Shown here: positions 7,844 to 17,825 of the stretch, piece after piece | Layout: the number at the start of each line of letters is the position of its first letter | Position numbering within the stretch: position 1 is the first letter of the stretch | DNA from: Fibrobacter sp. | Lineage (GTDB): Bacteria; Fibrobacterota; Fibrobacteria; Fibrobacterales; Fibrobacteraceae | DNA: 64,000 nt | Assembly: GCA_024398875.1 (NCBI GenBank) | Contig: JAKSIJ010000009.1 | Coordinates: 35,835 to 99,834 of the forward strand | Direction: 5' to 3' | Notes under the pieces: generated by a model | Seen by the model: the letters and a program-made list of their open reading frames with translations, nothing else | What the model was told of the DNA's origin: nothing | The model's database searches: none | Made by a program: the position numbers and the translations under genes

Positions 7844-8017
7844 ATGAGAAAAACATTCACCATACTTATGGTGCTTGCCGCCATGGCCCTGTTCACGGGC
7901 TGCTCCGATGATTCCAGCAGTGCTGACCCGCTTTCGGACTGCATGGAAGGCTGCATCAATAACGGCAATACAGAAGCTCACTGCGAGCCTATCTGCGCTA
8001 ATATTGACGGGAAATAA
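7844..8017 (+). CDS. Small lipoprotein (57 residues)
   Basis: AAGGAG at 7834-7839 precedes ATG 7844. The product starts MRKTFTILMVLAAMALFTGC, a lipoprotein signal with lipobox FTGC (Cys20), then SDDSSSADPLSD, the Ser/Asp stretch common in Fibrobacter lipoproteins. Four further Cys in the short mature part (CMEGC, HCEPICAN) could form disulfides. The gene is shorter than common ORF cut-offs. Function unknown. Confidence 0.75.
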   Translation: MRKTFTILMVLAAMALFTGCSDDSSSADPLSDCMEGCINNGNTEAHCEPICANIDGK

Positions 8018-8103
8018 GTACTGCACCGACCTCTTTGGGTTGGACTGCACCAGCCTTTTTATTAGACCGTACCACCCTTTTTATTGTGCTGCGACGGTCC
8101 TTT

Positions 8104-8131
8104 CTATGCATTTAATTATATTTACGCATAG
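8104..8131. promoter_or_regulatory. Inverted repeat upstream of the ahcY leader
   Basis: CTATGC (8104-8109) and GCATAG (8126-8131) flank an AT-rich 16-base centre. Its place just ahead of the ahcY leader makes it an operator or promoter-overlapping dyad candidate; the centre (TTAATTATATTTA) can hold a -10. Confidence 0.35.
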
Positions 8132-8142
8132 ATGTTTAAAGG

Positions 8143-8213
8143 GGTGCGCATAATTTGTGCCAAACCTGTGCTCTGTTTATGCCAGGTTTATGCAAACTTG
8201 TGCCGTCTGCACC
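8143..8213 (+). ncRNA. Candidate structured leader RNA of adenosylhomocysteinase
   Basis: An outer stem GGTGC (8143-8147) / GCACC (8209-8213) encloses an inner stem AAACCTG (8162-8168) / CAGGTTT (8183-8189). TGTGCC occurs twice between the arms (8156-8161, 8199-8204). The ahcY start lies 13 bases after the outer stem, so the fold could gate its ribosome site. It does not match the known SAH riboswitch consensus as I remember it. Confidence 0.35.
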
Positions 8214-8225
8214 AAAGAGGATAAA

Positions 8226-9686
8226 ATGGAATACAAAATCAAGGATATCAACCTTGCCGTGGAAGGCCGCAAGGAACTCGACCTCGCCGAAACTGAAATG
8301 CCGGGCCTCATGGCTCTCCGCAAGGAATACGAAGGCAAGAAGCCGCTCGCAGGCGCCCGCATCATGGGTAGCCTCCACATGACGGTGCAGACCGCCATCC
8401 TCATCGAAACGCTCGTGGACCTGGGCGCAGATGTGCGCTGGGTCAGTTGCAACATCTTCAGCACGCAGGACAACGCAGCAGCAGCAGTCGTCGTCGGTAA
8501 GAAGGGCACTGTGGAAAACCCGCAGGGCGTGCCCGTGTTCGCCTGGAAGGGCGAATCCCTCACGGACTACTGGGAAAACACCGCGAAGGCCCTCGTGTGG
8601 CCCGACGGCAAGACCGCCGACCTCATCGTGGATGACGGTGGCGACGCCACCATGCTCGTGACCTGCGGTGCAGAATTCGAAGACGCAGGCAAGGTGCCCA
8701 AATTCAACCCGGAAAAAGACAGCGAAGAATGGGGCGTGTTCCTCGAAACCTGCCGCAAGATTTTCGCCCGCGACCCCAAGCAGTGGACCCGCGCCCGCGA
8801 AACCCTGAAGGGCGTTTCCGAAGAGACCACCACCGGCGTGCATCGTTTGTACCAGATGGCGAAGGATGGCCGCCTCAAGTTCCCGGCCATCAACGTGAAC
8901 GATTCCGTCACGAAGTCCAAGTTCGACAACCTCTACGGCTGCCGCCACTCCTTAATCGACGGCATCAACCGTGCGACCGACGTGATGATGGCTGGTAAAA
9001 TCGCAGTCGTGTGCGGCTACGGCGACGTGGGCAAGGGCTGCGCCCAGAGCCTCCGCGGCCAGGGCGCCCGCGTGATCATCACCGAAATCGACCCGATTTG
9101 CGCACTCCAGGCCGTGATGGAAGGCTACGAAGTGAAGACATTGGACGAAGTCGTCGGCATGGCGGATATCTTCGTCACGACGACCGGCAACACGATGATC
9201 ATCAGCGCCGCCCAGATGGCAAAGATGAAGCACCGCGCCATCGTGGGTAACATCGGCCACTTCGACAACGAAATCGACATGGCCGGCCTCAAGAAGATTC
9301 CGGGCATCGTCCGCAACGAAATCAAGCCGCAGTACGACGAATGGATCTTCCCGGATGGCCACAGCATCCTTGTGCTGGCCGAAGGCCGCCTGCTGAATCT
9401 CGGCTGCGCCACTGGCCACCCGAGCTTCGTGATGAGTGCAAGCTTCACGAACCAGACCATCGCCCAGGTGGACTTGTGGCTCAGCGCAAACGGCAAGAAG
9501 ACCGTTTCCGGCCTCAAGTACGAATCCGGCACCGTGTACACCCTCCCGAAAATCCTCGACGAGAAGGTCGCCCGCCTCCACCTGGAAAAGCTGGGCGTTC
9601 ACCTGACCAAGCTCACCCAGGCCCAGGCCGACTACATCGGCGTGCCCGTGGAAGGCCCGTACAAGGTGGAGTTCTATAGATATTAA
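8226..9686 (+). CDS. ahcY: Adenosylhomocysteinase
   Basis: The enzyme hydrolyses S-adenosylhomocysteine to adenosine and homocysteine, clearing the product of methyl transfer. [16 protein letters not shown] near residue 48, the NAD site [15 protein letters not shown] near 260, and the ending YKVEFYRY (family KPxxYRY, with the Lys and final Tyr kept) identify it. At 486 residues it has the bacterial-length insertion. I chose ATG 8226 (ribosome site AGAGG 8216-8220) over upstream in-frame starts, because the family begins right before YKIKDINLA. The gene is GC-rich with biased codons, as for a highly expressed housekeeping gene. It stands alone behind a structured leader. Confidence 0.96.
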   Translation: MEYKIKDINLAVEGRKELDLAETEMPGLMALRKEYEGKKPLAGARIMGSLHMTVQTAILIETLVDLGADVRWVSCNIFSTQDNAAAAVVVGKKGTVENPQGVPVFAWKGESLTDYWENTAKALVWPDGKTADLIVDDGGDATMLVTCGAEFEDAGKVPKFNPEKDSEEWGVFLETCRKIFARDPKQWTRARETLKGVSEETTTGVHRLYQMAKDGRLKFPAINVNDSVTKSKFDNLYGCRHSLIDGINRATDVMMAGKIAVVCGYGDVGKGCAQSLRGQGARVIITEIDPICALQAVMEGYEVKTLDEVVGMADIFVTTTGNTMIISAAQMAKMKHRAIVGNIGHFDNEIDMAGLKKIPGIVRNEIKPQYDEWIFPDGHSILVLAEGRLLNLGCATGHPSFVMSASFTNQTIAQVDLWLSANGKKTVSGLKYESGTVYTLPKILDEKVARLHLEKLGVHLTKLTQAQADYIGVPVEGPYKVEFYRY

Positions 9687-9698
9687 TCAGTACAAATT

Positions 9699-10778
9699 CT
9701 ACCCCAACTCTTCTTGCAAGAACTTTTCCAAAGTTTCCTTGTGTGGAAGAGTCAGCATATAGGTAGATACAAATAATTTGTTGTCCATACCTGCTAAGGC
9801 GTATTCTACCATCTTTCGCCCCTTCTTTGTACACAACAAAATCCCGACGGGAGGATTGTCCCCGTCGTTCATCTCATTTTCTCTATAATACGAAACATAC
9901 GCATTCAGCTGTCCCATATCGCCATGGTTAAAAGAGTCATCCTTTAGTTCAACAATGACATTACAATGCAGCAACCTGTTATAAAATACCAGGTCTATGA
10001 AATAATACTCTTCATCAATAACAATGCGCTTTTGTCGCGCTTCGAAGCAGAAGCCTTTCCCAAGTTCCAAAAGGAATTCTTGCAGGTGGTCCATCAAGGC
10101 ACTTTCAAGTTCATTCTCATTAAACGGACGAGCAGGCAAATTCAGAAATTCAAAAGTAAACGGCTCCTTGATTCCGTAATTAGGACTAACGCCACTTATC
10201 GTCGGCTGGAGCAACTTTTTTGGATTATTGCTGATTCCCGCTCTAAAGAAAAGATTGGTCGCAATTTGCCTCCGAAGTTCCTTTACACTCCAACAGCATT
10301 TGATGCATTCCGTTTCATAAAAGAAGCGTGCAAAGGAATCGTCTACTGTCATGATTTCAACAATATGCGAAAATGACATGCTAGATATGAGCTTCTCTGG
10401 CGAAGTTTCAAATTCGTCCGACGACGTCGGACTAATTCCGCTAACCAAATAATCCTTGATTTTCGGGTAAAGAATGTAAAACCGACGACAATTTTTAAAC
10501 AAGGTTTCATTCATCCCCCTTGTATTCAGCCTTTTCTCGATATTTTTCAGCAGTTTTTCGCCATATTTTGCACGATCCAAACCTTTCTGCTCGTATTCGA
10601 CAATGTAGAACCCGATTAAATAATTGCGGACGGTGGCCAGTCTATTGACTGCCTTCACGGAGGCAGAATACGCATTCTTATGAATCTGTTCCAAAGAAGA
10701 GGCGAGGCTCTCAAAATTTTGAGGGACTGCATTTTCCCATCCGCTAGGTAATTTGAAATCTTGAATTTGATTGGACAT
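9699..10778 (-). CDS. DUF1016 / YhcG-type PDDEXK nuclease domain protein
   Basis: This 359-residue protein has the two-part YhcG layout: an N-terminal helical half (residues 1-170, RNYLIGFYIVEYEQKG, RLNTRGMNETLF) and a C-terminal PDDEXK-type half. In the latter FIDLVFYNRLLHCNVIVELK near residue 280 gives the D...ExK core, and GDMGQLNAYVSYY gives the conserved Gln and Tyr. Such proteins are common in accessory DNA and near restriction systems; their role is not settled. Monocistronic. It and the lpt operon's terminator share the gap 10779-10904. Confidence 0.85.
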   Translation of the reverse strand: MSNQIQDFKLPSGWENAVPQNFESLASSLEQIHKNAYSASVKAVNRLATVRNYLIGFYIVEYEQKGLDRAKYGEKLLKNIEKRLNTRGMNETLFKNCRRFYILYPKIKDYLVSGISPTSSDEFETSPEKLISSMSFSHIVEIMTVDDSFARFFYETECIKCCWSVKELRRQIATNLFFRAGISNNPKKLLQPTISGVSPNYGIKEPFTFEFLNLPARPFNENELESALMDHLQEFLLELGKGFCFEARQKRIVIDEEYYFIDLVFYNRLLHCNVIVELKDDSFNHGDMGQLNAYVSYYRENEMNDGDNPPVGILLCTKKGRKMVEYALAGMDNKLFVSTYMLTLPHKETLEKFLQEELG

Positions 10779-10792
10779 AGTATCTCCTTATG

Positions 10793-10816
10793 AAAAAAAC
10801 ATCTGTTTTACAGATG
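10793..10816 (-). terminator. Terminator of the lpt-rpoN operon
   Basis: Read on the minus strand, CATCTGT (10816-10810) and ACAGATG (10806-10800) form a perfect 7-bp stem with a 3-base loop, followed by seven U. It lies about 90 bases beyond the rpoN stop. Confidence 0.85.
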
Positions 10817-10904
10817 CCTTGGGGATACTATTTCAAACCTCGAACTGAATAATAGTTAAACACAGATTTCTGGCAAGGCTAGAATTGTAATTTGTTTGTA
10901 AAAT

Positions 10905-12614
10905 CTACCCGATGGCTTTGCGGGCACGAGCCGGCAAAATCTTCAGTTCTTCTTCGCGATACTTCGCCACCGTCCGGCGAGCGACCTTGATGCCTTGGGC
11001 TTCCAGGGCGTCGGCGATGGCTTGGTCTGAAAGCGGCTTCTTCTTGTCCTCTTCGTCCACCAGCTTTTTGATGGCGGCAAGAATCTGAGCGGAGCCCACA
11101 ACTTCATCGTCTGCAGCACTTCCCTGCTTTACGCCAGAAGTGAAAAACTGCTTCAGCTCGAAAATTCCGTAAGGCGTGTCCACGAACTTTCCGTTTGTGA
11201 CGCGGCTGATGGTAGAGAGGTCGCGACCTACTTCGTCTGCGATTTCCTGCAAAATCATGGGCTTCAAAAAAGCGGGACCCTTCTTGAAGAATTCCTTCTG
11301 GCGCTTCACAATGGCCTGCATCACCTTCTCCATAGTCGTGAAGCGATTATCGATGGCCTTGATGAATTCCTGCGCTTTTACAAGATGGGTACGAATGTAC
11401 TCCTTGTCTGCTTTTGAAGCGGAGGGACTATCCAAAAGGGAAGCGTATTCCCGATTGATGCGGAGGCGACGCTGCACCTGCTTTTTGAAGCACTCCACTT
11501 CGAAGCGGCCCTTCTTTTCTACCACACGCATATCGGCAACCTTGACGCCTGCGGGCGCGCTGGAAATCTGCCGCCCGGGATGAGGCACCAGTTTTGAGAA
11601 GCACGCGACAGCCTGCTGTACCTCTGTGAGAGGGACGCCCAATTCCTTTGCGATTTTGGGGTAGCGGAGAGCCATCAAATCATCAAAGTGCTGCTGCAGA
11701 ATCTGGAGGCCAAGTTCCGGAAAATCCGCCACGTAGCGCGCCTGAATCAGGAAGCATTCCTGCAGGTTTCGGGCGCCGATGCCCCGAGGAGAGAAGCTTT
11801 GCAGCACATGGATGGCTTCGGCCACAGGGAGGCTTGCGGATTCCAGAGGAACTTCGCCGCGGAGAACTTTCTCCGACATCACAATGAGCGGGTCATTGTC
11901 CAGAAGCACCTTCATCATGGCGGAATCATCGGCGCCCTGGAGGTAGCCGTTTTCGTCCAGAGAGTTGATGAGGTATTCCACCAGCTGGCGGAACTTCTCC
12001 TCAGAACAGCCCGCGGTTTTCAGCTGGCTCAGAAGTTCGCGGGTGCCGTTCCATTCCCGCAACTGGTCCAGCAATTTTTCCTGAAGGCTTTTCTCGCGGT
12101 CTTTCTGCGGGCGATCCCACACATCGTCCTGGTCTTTCTCTTCCCGATTCAAATCCTTGAAAGGAGCGTCTGTATCAGAAGTTCCATCTTCCAGATATTT
12201 GGCCCAATCCAGTTCCGAAGGCGTAGAGCCATCCAGAATGCCGTAATCCATGTCGGCGCTGTCTTCCAGCGAACCGCTGGAGAAATCCATCTCCTGCATT
12301 CCGGAACCACCGACGTCATCGGCTAACCCATTACCAGAAACATCGTCAGTGTAATTGTCGTTTTCTCCGCGGCCCAATTCGCGCAAATCATCGACGGCGC
12401 CACCTTCACGGCCTTCTCCGGATTCAGACACCATGTTTTCAGGGAGACTTTCATCCAGTTCCAGCAGGGGATTGTTTTCCACCTCTTCCTTGATGGCGGT
12501 CTCCAATTCCAGCGCATTCTTCTGGAGAATGGTGACGGACTGAAGAAGCTGCGGCGTCAGGGTTTGTTCCAACCGCTGACTTTGCCCAAGATTGATTCCA
12601 AAATCCATAGGCAC
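10905..12614 (-). CDS. rpoN: RNA polymerase sigma-54 factor
   Basis: Region I opens with GQSQRLEQTLTPQLLQSVTIL, the Gln/Leu-rich activator-interacting segment. An acidic, Asp/Ser-rich region II of about 130 residues is longer than usual. The core-binding and DNA-binding parts follow, with DLSTISRVTNGKFVDTP (HTH) and the RpoN box ARRTVAKYRE near residue 548. Sigma-54 directs RNA polymerase to -24/-12 promoters opened by enhancer-binding ATPases. It is the last gene of lptC-lptA-lptB-rpoN, two bases after lptB, an order seen widely in Gram-negatives. No hpf or ptsN follows here. Confidence 0.97.
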   Translation of the reverse strand: MPMDFGINLGQSQRLEQTLTPQLLQSVTILQKNALELETAIKEEVENNPLLELDESLPENMVSESGEGREGGAVDDLRELGRGENDNYTDDVSGNGLADDVGGSGMQEMDFSSGSLEDSADMDYGILDGSTPSELDWAKYLEDGTSDTDAPFKDLNREEKDQDDVWDRPQKDREKSLQEKLLDQLREWNGTRELLSQLKTAGCSEEKFRQLVEYLINSLDENGYLQGADDSAMMKVLLDNDPLIVMSEKVLRGEVPLESASLPVAEAIHVLQSFSPRGIGARNLQECFLIQARYVADFPELGLQILQQHFDDLMALRYPKIAKELGVPLTEVQQAVACFSKLVPHPGRQISSAPAGVKVADMRVVEKKGRFEVECFKKQVQRRLRINREYASLLDSPSASKADKEYIRTHLVKAQEFIKAIDNRFTTMEKVMQAIVKRQKEFFKKGPAFLKPMILQEIADEVGRDLSTISRVTNGKFVDTPYGIFELKQFFTSGVKQGSAADDEVVGSAQILAAIKKLVDEEDKKKPLSDQAIADALEAQGIKVARRTVAKYREEELKILPARARKAIG

Positions 12615-12616
12615 CT

Positions 12617-13354
12617 CTAATCCAGACGGAAACCTTCGCCCAGGTAGATGCGGCGGGCCTCCGGATCGTTGGCCAGATATTCGGCGGAACCTTCCGTGAG
12701 CACTTGGCTCTTGTACATGATGTAGGCGCGGTCTGTGATGGAGAGGGTTTCGCGGACGTTGTGGTCCGTGATAAGAATGCCCATGCCCTTGTCTTTCAAT
12801 TGAGAAATGATGGACTGGATGTCGGCAACAGCGATGGGGTCGATGCCTGCGAAAGGTTCATCCAGCAAAAGGAAGGAGGGGTCGCTGGCAAGTGCACGGG
12901 CGATTTCCAAGCGGCGCCGCTCACCGCCGGAGCAACTGTAGGATTTCGTTTTGCGGATGTGGGTAATCTTGAATTCTTCCAGGAGTTCTTCCAGACGGCG
13001 CTTCCGTTCGGCGCGCTTCATATCTTGCGTTTCGAGGATGGCCATGATGTTGTCTTCCACACTGAGTTTGCGGAAGATGGAGGCCTCCTGCGGGAGGTAA
13101 CCTACGCCCAGGCGAGCCCGCTTGTACATGGGCTTGTCCGTCATCTCGATATCATCCAGAAAGATGTGGCCTGCATCGGGGCGGACCATGCCCACAATCA
13201 TATAAAAGCTGGTGGTCTTGCCGGCGCCATTGGGGCCAAGGAGCCCCACAATCTCGCCCTGAGACACACTGATGGAAACATCGCTCACCACCTGGCGACC
13301 GCCGTAAATCTTACGGAGTTTATCTGTACGTATGGTACTGACTAAACTTTTCAT
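12617..13354 (-). CDS. lptB: LPS export ABC transporter ATPase LptB
   Basis: This 245-residue ABC ATPase has Walker A GPNGAGKT near residue 39, the signature CSGGERRR, Walker [11 protein letters not shown] and the switch His in [10 protein letters not shown]. The latter two are the LptB-specific forms. It powers LPS extraction from the inner membrane with LptF/LptG, which are not in the window. The start overlaps the lptA stop by four bases (ATGA), and rpoN follows after two bases. Confidence 0.97.
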   Translation of the reverse strand: MKSLVSTIRTDKLRKIYGGRQVVSDVSISVSQGEIVGLLGPNGAGKTTSFYMIVGMVRPDAGHIFLDDIEMTDKPMYKRARLGVGYLPQEASIFRKLSVEDNIMAILETQDMKRAERKRRLEELLEEFKITHIRKTKSYSCSGGERRRLEIARALASDPSFLLLDEPFAGIDPIAVADIQSIISQLKDKGMGILITDHNVRETLSITDRAYIMYKSQVLTEGSAEYLANDPEARRIYLGEGFRLD

Positions 13355-14841
13355 TTTCCATCCTTTTTCGCTTCGGATTTTGACTCTTCTACTATAGCAT
13401 TTTTTTCGGCAGGTTTGGAAGGTTCACTTGCTTCCTTGCGGGCCTTTGACTCTCTAAACTTCTTTCCAAAACCTTTACGCGGCCCCTCGCTACCTTCGCG
13501 AGGCTCGACAGCCTTCCTCCGTTCTTCTCGACGACGTTCCATTTCTTCCCTACTATGTCTGTTCTCTTCTTTTATCGTCGGATTTTCGCCTTTTGTAAAG
13601 TCTTTGCCGCGCGGACCGACAGCCTGTTTCGTCTTCGCAGATGTGGTATCCGTCATCACAATGCCCAGAGCCTTCAAAGAATCCAGACGGGCTTTCTCCT
13701 TAGCTTCCTTGTTACGGCGTTCCTTTTCCAAATCCACGTAGCGCCCGCTGGCTAGCGTTGTATTGCCCAAGAGGCGGAGGGAACGGACCGCATTCTTTGC
13801 GGCATCGAACACGATATTGATGGTATCGCCGGCAGCCTCGTTCTTGCCCGAAACGGTGCGGTCGTTTTTGACATAGTAGTAGGTGCTCTGCGCCTTGCCC
13901 GAAACCACAGCGTGGTCCATCTTTCCCTTATTGAAATAGAGATCCAAACGGTTTCCATCCATCAGGTTGCGATAATCCGGCAAGTCCGTCTCGTAAAAGA
14001 ATCCCTTGGCATTGAGGTTCACATAAAGGCGCTCAATCTTATCATCCTTAAACTCGCAATAAAGTGTGTCCCCAAAGGCCTCCGTCACAGAGCCCGGCGC
14101 ATTACGCTTGGGTTCCTCTTTCTGCGTTCCATGAGCATTCCGAATCACCAGAGCAGACTTCAATGTTTTACCAGCGGAATCCAATTTGATGAAAATGGAA
14201 TCCCCCGTCAGGTGATAATTATTCATATCGCAAGTGGGGTGGCCCTTCATGGAAAGCCAGTTGTCCTGCCGATTAAAAATTCCTGTATCACAAGTCACCA
14301 CCATTTCCCGCTGCGTGATTTTTACGCTGTCAAAAGCCTGGGCAAAGGATTCACCCTTATTGTAGATGATTTTTTTCGCCTGGATTTTCACGGTATCAAT
14401 GTGGCCATCCTTCTGCTTTTCAAACTGGTAGAGCACGGGCTTGGACGGCATGGTGAGAATTTCTTTTTCCCTGTCATAGACAAGGTAATCACCTGTAAAC
14501 ATGTAAGTATTTGCAGAATCTGCTGCACGGACATCGCCCGCCGCAGACGCCATTCCCTGCTTCTTCTTGTAGTTTCCGCTGCGAGCCTGAACGTAACCGC
14601 TGGGGTGCGTCAGAAGAAAACCGCCATCACACTGAATCTCTTCATTATCCTTATGCCAAACCGCCCGCTCCGTGCGGAACGTGGCGCTATCATGAACGAA
14701 GTGGACCTTGCCTTGAAGCAGCAATGTGCCACGACCGCGGGACACATCCAGATTGTCCGCATGCTTCATAATGAGGGGGGACGTTTGCGCCAGGGCAAAG
14801 ACCGCTAGGCCCAAAATGATGGCAGAAAGAAAGCGCAACAT
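13351..14841 (-). CDS. lptA: LptA-like periplasmic LPS transport protein (OstA fold), long form
   Basis: A signal peptide ([18 protein letters not shown]) is followed by about 340 residues of OstA/LptA jellyroll repeats ([27 protein letters not shown] and similar). The last 130 residues are a Lys/Glu/Arg-rich low-complexity tail. It bridges LptC to LptD in the periplasm. At 496 residues it is more than twice the E. coli LptA length, so it may span the gap as one long unit or be an LptD-N-like relative; position between lptC and lptB favours LptA. The start overlaps the lptC stop by one base (TAATG). Confidence 0.82.
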   Translation of the reverse strand: MLRFLSAIILGLAVFALAQTSPLIMKHADNLDVSRGRGTLLLQGKVHFVHDSATFRTERAVWHKDNEEIQCDGGFLLTHPSGYVQARSGNYKKKQGMASAAGDVRAADSANTYMFTGDYLVYDREKEILTMPSKPVLYQFEKQKDGHIDTVKIQAKKIIYNKGESFAQAFDSVKITQREMVVTCDTGIFNRQDNWLSMKGHPTCDMNNYHLTGDSIFIKLDSAGKTLKSALVIRNAHGTQKEEPKRNAPGSVTEAFGDTLYCEFKDDKIERLYVNLNAKGFFYETDLPDYRNLMDGNRLDLYFNKGKMDHAVVSGKAQSTYYYVKNDRTVSGKNEAAGDTINIVFDAAKNAVRSLRLLGNTTLASGRYVDLEKERRNKEAKEKARLDSLKALGIVMTDTTSAKTKQAVGPRGKDFTKGENPTIKEENRHSREEMERRREERRKAVEPREGSEGPRKGFGKKFRESKARKEASEPSKPAEKNAIVEESKSEAKKDGK

Positions 14842-15623
14842 TATGGCCTCTTCTTTGCCGAAGGGCGATTTCCGGGCATAGGCACATTCTTTGGCACGGG
14901 TTTTGCTGTACCTGCGGCTGATTTCGTTTTCAACGAATCCAACTTTACAAGCTTCACGTTTGCAGAATCCGTACTTGCGGAATCCGCCTTCACCGGTTCC
15001 ACTTTTGACGAATCCTTCTTCTCAATCTCCGCCGCCTGCTGCTTGTCCTCTTCCTTGATGCGTGTAGCCGCATCCTGGAAAATTCCCGTCACATCGGAAA
15101 TGATTTTCCAGTTGTCCATCTTGGCGTCACTTTCAAAACCCTTCCCTTGCAGCACATCGCCATCTTCCGAAACCACCCGAACATAACTATCCGTTTTCAC
15201 CAAGTTCGTCTTCTTGTTCCAAAGAAGCGAATCTGCACGGACAGAGGCGCCCTTGGGTGTAATGGCATACACATGGCCGTAGGCGTAGACGTAGGTGAAC
15301 TTCATATCGAGGCGGCCGGAATCCGCACGCAAAAATGCGACGCGTTCACCCGTGGAATCGTAAATATCCACGAGAACTGGCCGCACATACACCACTTCCT
15401 TATCTGCCCACCGCTCCAGATAAGCGGTCTTCAGCTTCCAAGAAAGGGCGTCCTTGTCGTAACTATCCAAGAGGGTGGTGTCGGTGAAGAGCATCTGCGG
15501 GCGTTCCACCTCTTCCCATTCCTTTTGTTCCTCTTCGATTTTTTCGCAGGCAGCAAGCACGAAAAAACTCAGCCACAATAACAGGCCAAAAATACATACC
15601 CGTCTTGTACGGCTGAGTTCCAT
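14841..15623 (-). CDS. lptC: LptC-like LPS export lipoprotein
   Basis: The N-terminus has a hydrophobic segment ending in LAACEK, a lipobox, so the protein may be a lipoprotein rather than a plain anchored LptC. The body (residues 45-190) has the LptC pattern of beta repeats (WKLKTAYLERWADKEVVYV, SGRLDMKFTYVYAYGHV). A charged Lys/Asp/Ser tail follows. LptC hands LPS from LptFG to LptA. First gene of the operon lptC-lptA-lptB-rpoN. Confidence 0.8.
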   Translation of the reverse strand: MELSRTRRVCIFGLLLWLSFFVLAACEKIEEEQKEWEEVERPQMLFTDTTLLDSYDKDALSWKLKTAYLERWADKEVVYVRPVLVDIYDSTGERVAFLRADSGRLDMKFTYVYAYGHVYAITPKGASVRADSLLWNKKTNLVKTDSYVRVVSEDGDVLQGKGFESDAKMDNWKIISDVTGIFQDAATRIKEEDKQQAAEIEKKDSSKVEPVKADSASTDSANVKLVKLDSLKTKSAAGTAKPVPKNVPMPGNRPSAKKRP

Positions 15624-15666
15624 TCTACTCCTGTGGAAAATTCCAACTAGGGGTTGGCGTTATCCG

Positions 15667-16140
15667 TTAGCCTTCGCGACCAAGCAAAAATGCCTTCTTG
15701 TTCCCTTCATGGAACTTTTCGGCAAACAGCTTGTTGAGGGCCACTTCCCACTGGTCCACGGTGAAGTCGAAGTGCTTGCTGAGTTTCCCAAGCATGGCCA
15801 CATTCAACGCCTTCGCATTTTCCAGTTTGGAAACATCGATGTCGGCAGGTGTCAAGAGAATGCCGCCCTTCTTGAGGAAGGCTTCATTCACTACCACCTG
15901 GGTTTCATCCAATACCACCAGGTAATCGGCTTCGCCACATGGAATCATGGGGCTCTGCACTTCTTCACCCTTGGCAAAACGCACATCGCTGGCGATAGAA
16001 CCGCCACGCTGGCTCATGCCGTGAACCTCGGCCTTCTTTACATCGAAGCCCTGTTCAAACACAAGTTCTGCCATCACGTCGCTGGCCTTGAGGACACCAG
16101 CTCCGCCGAGGCCTGCAAATTTAACGTTCACTACGCTCAT
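15667..16140 (-). CDS. iorB: Indolepyruvate ferredoxin oxidoreductase, beta subunit
   Basis: Residues 8-18 GLGGAGVLKAS and HGMSQRGGSIASDVRF are the hallmark segments of the POR gamma-type domain. The subunit pairs with IorA to convert aryl pyruvates (from Trp, Phe, Tyr) to aryl-acetyl-CoA with reduction of ferredoxin, or the reverse in rumen-type anaerobes. At 157 residues it is shorter than the usual 180-200. It starts 17 bases after iorA, so they form one operon. Confidence 0.9.
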   Translation of the reverse strand: MSVVNVKFAGLGGAGVLKASDVMAELVFEQGFDVKKAEVHGMSQRGGSIASDVRFAKGEEVQSPMIPCGEADYLVVLDETQVVVNEAFLKKGGILLTPADIDVSKLENAKALNVAMLGKLSKHFDFTVDQWEVALNKLFAEKFHEGNKKAFLLGREG

Positions 16141-16157
16141 AATTATTCAACCTCTTC

Positions 16158-17825
16158 TTAAAAGTTTCCGCTCTTCTTGGCAGCAGCTTCTGCTTCGGCC
16201 AAAGCCTTCTCGGCGCGTTCCTTGTTAGCCTTGTCCCAAGCGAGAATACTCTTGAGAGCAAGAATGCAGGGGCTCTTTGCCACGATCATGGTGAGTTCAT
16301 CCTTTTCGAGGGCTTCCTTCACCACGCGCTTGAATTCCTCAGGTTCCTTCACCTGGTTCACTTCAATCACGTTGTCGAAGCCTGCCATTCTGGCCACTTC
16401 CTTGTAGTCAATCTTGTAGGCCGGAGTGTGGTCCAAATGACGACCTGTACCCGGATGTTCCTGCTGACCCGTCATGGCGGTGATGCTGTTGTCGAGAATA
16501 ATGACCACATGGCCTGTATCCGGGCGGTTGTAGCCAGCCTGAACAAGACCCGTAATGCCACTGTGAACAAACGTGGAATCGCCAATGACAGAGACCACAC
16601 GCTTTGCCTGTTCGCGAGGAAGCACGTTACGAAGGCCAATGCCCATGCCAATGGAAGCACCCATGTCGATGGTGTAGTCCATAGCGGAAATTGGCGGGAG
16701 GGATGCCAATGTGTAGCAACCGATGTCGCCAGAAACGATGCAGTCCAGTTCCTTCAATACGGCAAAGGAACTGCGGTGCGGGCATCCCGGGCAGAGCATA
16801 GGCGGCTTGCCCTTGACCGGCACCGGGTCCGGACTTCTGTCGCCAGCAATGATGCGGCGCACGCGGTTCACGTCCAGTTCGCCAAAACGGAAAATCGGGT
16901 CGTACTTGCCTTCCACCTGAATGCCGGCGGCGCGGATGTTCTCCACAAGCCACGGGTCGTTTTCCTCAATAACCATGAGGCGCTTGCCTTCAAACTTGGA
17001 AGCAAAATCCTTGATGAGCTGCATAGGCAGCGGGTAGGTCATGCCGAGTTTCAAAATACTTGCCTCGGGTGCGGCCTCACGCACATGGTGATAGCTGATG
17101 CCGCTTACGATAATGCCCATATCGGCACTGCGCATTTCAACCTTGTTGGGGCCTTCCGTCGCATTCCAGGCAGCCATTTCGTCCATCTTGGCACGGAGTC
17201 TGCGACCTGCGGGCTTACTATAGCCAGGCACCATCACATGCATCGGGACGTTGCGTTCAAAATTCGGCACCATGGGAGCAAGAGGTTCCTTCGGAACGAC
17301 GATACTCTTGGAATGGTCCACGCGGGTGGTCATGCGGAGAATTACAGGAATCTTGAACTTTTCGCTAGTCTGCATGGCAAGGCGGAAGAAGTCGTAGGCT
17401 TCCTGGGAATTGCTGGGCTCAAACATGGGGCACACAGCAGCCTTCGCATGATTGCGGGTATCCTGTTCATTCTGGGAACTTGCCTGGCCCGGATCATCGG
17501 CCACAATCCAAACCATGCCACCGTCGACACCGGAGTAGGTCGCCGTGTAGAGCACATCGCTTGCCACATTGAGGCCCACCATCTTCATGGTCACCACACT
17601 GCGGGCATGTCCAAAAGCCGCACCGAGAGCAGTTTCGGCAGCAACCTTTTCATTAGGAGCCCACTGGGCATATCCGCCCAAATCAGAGTAATCTTCCAGA
17701 ATTTCGGAAGAAGGTGTTCCCGGATAACCACAAGCCAGTTGCACGTTGCAGTGGCGCATGGACAAGGATATGGCCTCGTTACCGGAAATCAGCATCTTTT
17801 TCGCATTAGGGTCAAAAGCTGGCAT
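16158..17825 (-). CDS. iorA: Indolepyruvate ferredoxin oxidoreductase, alpha subunit, without C-terminal ferredoxin domain
   Basis: The N-terminal POR domain (CGYPGTPSSEILEDYS, residues 33-48) and the TPP domain are clear: CPGCPHRSSF near residue 342, SGDIGCYTL, and GDSTFVHSGITGLVQAGYN. The family normally ends with a ferredoxin-like part holding two CxxCxxCxxxC clusters. Here the protein stops at 555 residues after KSPCILAL and an Ala/Lys/Glu helix, with no such Cys motifs. AAGGA just before ATG 17825 is a good ribosome site. Electrons would have to pass from the TPP centre to an external ferredoxin directly. Confidence 0.93.
   Translation of the reverse strand: MPAFDPNAKKMLISGNEAISLSMRHCNVQLACGYPGTPSSEILEDYSDLGGYAQWAPNEKVAAETALGAAFGHARSVVTMKMVGLNVASDVLYTATYSGVDGGMVWIVADDPGQASSQNEQDTRNHAKAAVCPMFEPSNSQEAYDFFRLAMQTSEKFKIPVILRMTTRVDHSKSIVVPKEPLAPMVPNFERNVPMHVMVPGYSKPAGRRLRAKMDEMAAWNATEGPNKVEMRSADMGIIVSGISYHHVREAAPEASILKLGMTYPLPMQLIKDFASKFEGKRLMVIEENDPWLVENIRAAGIQVEGKYDPIFRFGELDVNRVRRIIAGDRSPDPVPVKGKPPMLCPGCPHRSSFAVLKELDCIVSGDIGCYTLASLPPISAMDYTIDMGASIGMGIGLRNVLPREQAKRVVSVIGDSTFVHSGITGLVQAGYNRPDTGHVVIILDNSITAMTGQQEHPGTGRHLDHTPAYKIDYKEVARMAGFDNVIEVNQVKEPEEFKRVVKEALEKDELTMIVAKSPCILALKSILAWDKANKERAEKALAEAEAAAKKSGNF

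Noticed and set aside
8143..8213. Known SAH riboswitch
   Set aside because: The stems and conserved bases do not fit the consensus as I remember it; kept only as an unnamed candidate leader.
13912..14808. 298-codon frame antisense to lptA
   Set aside because: Shadow of a well-supported operon gene.
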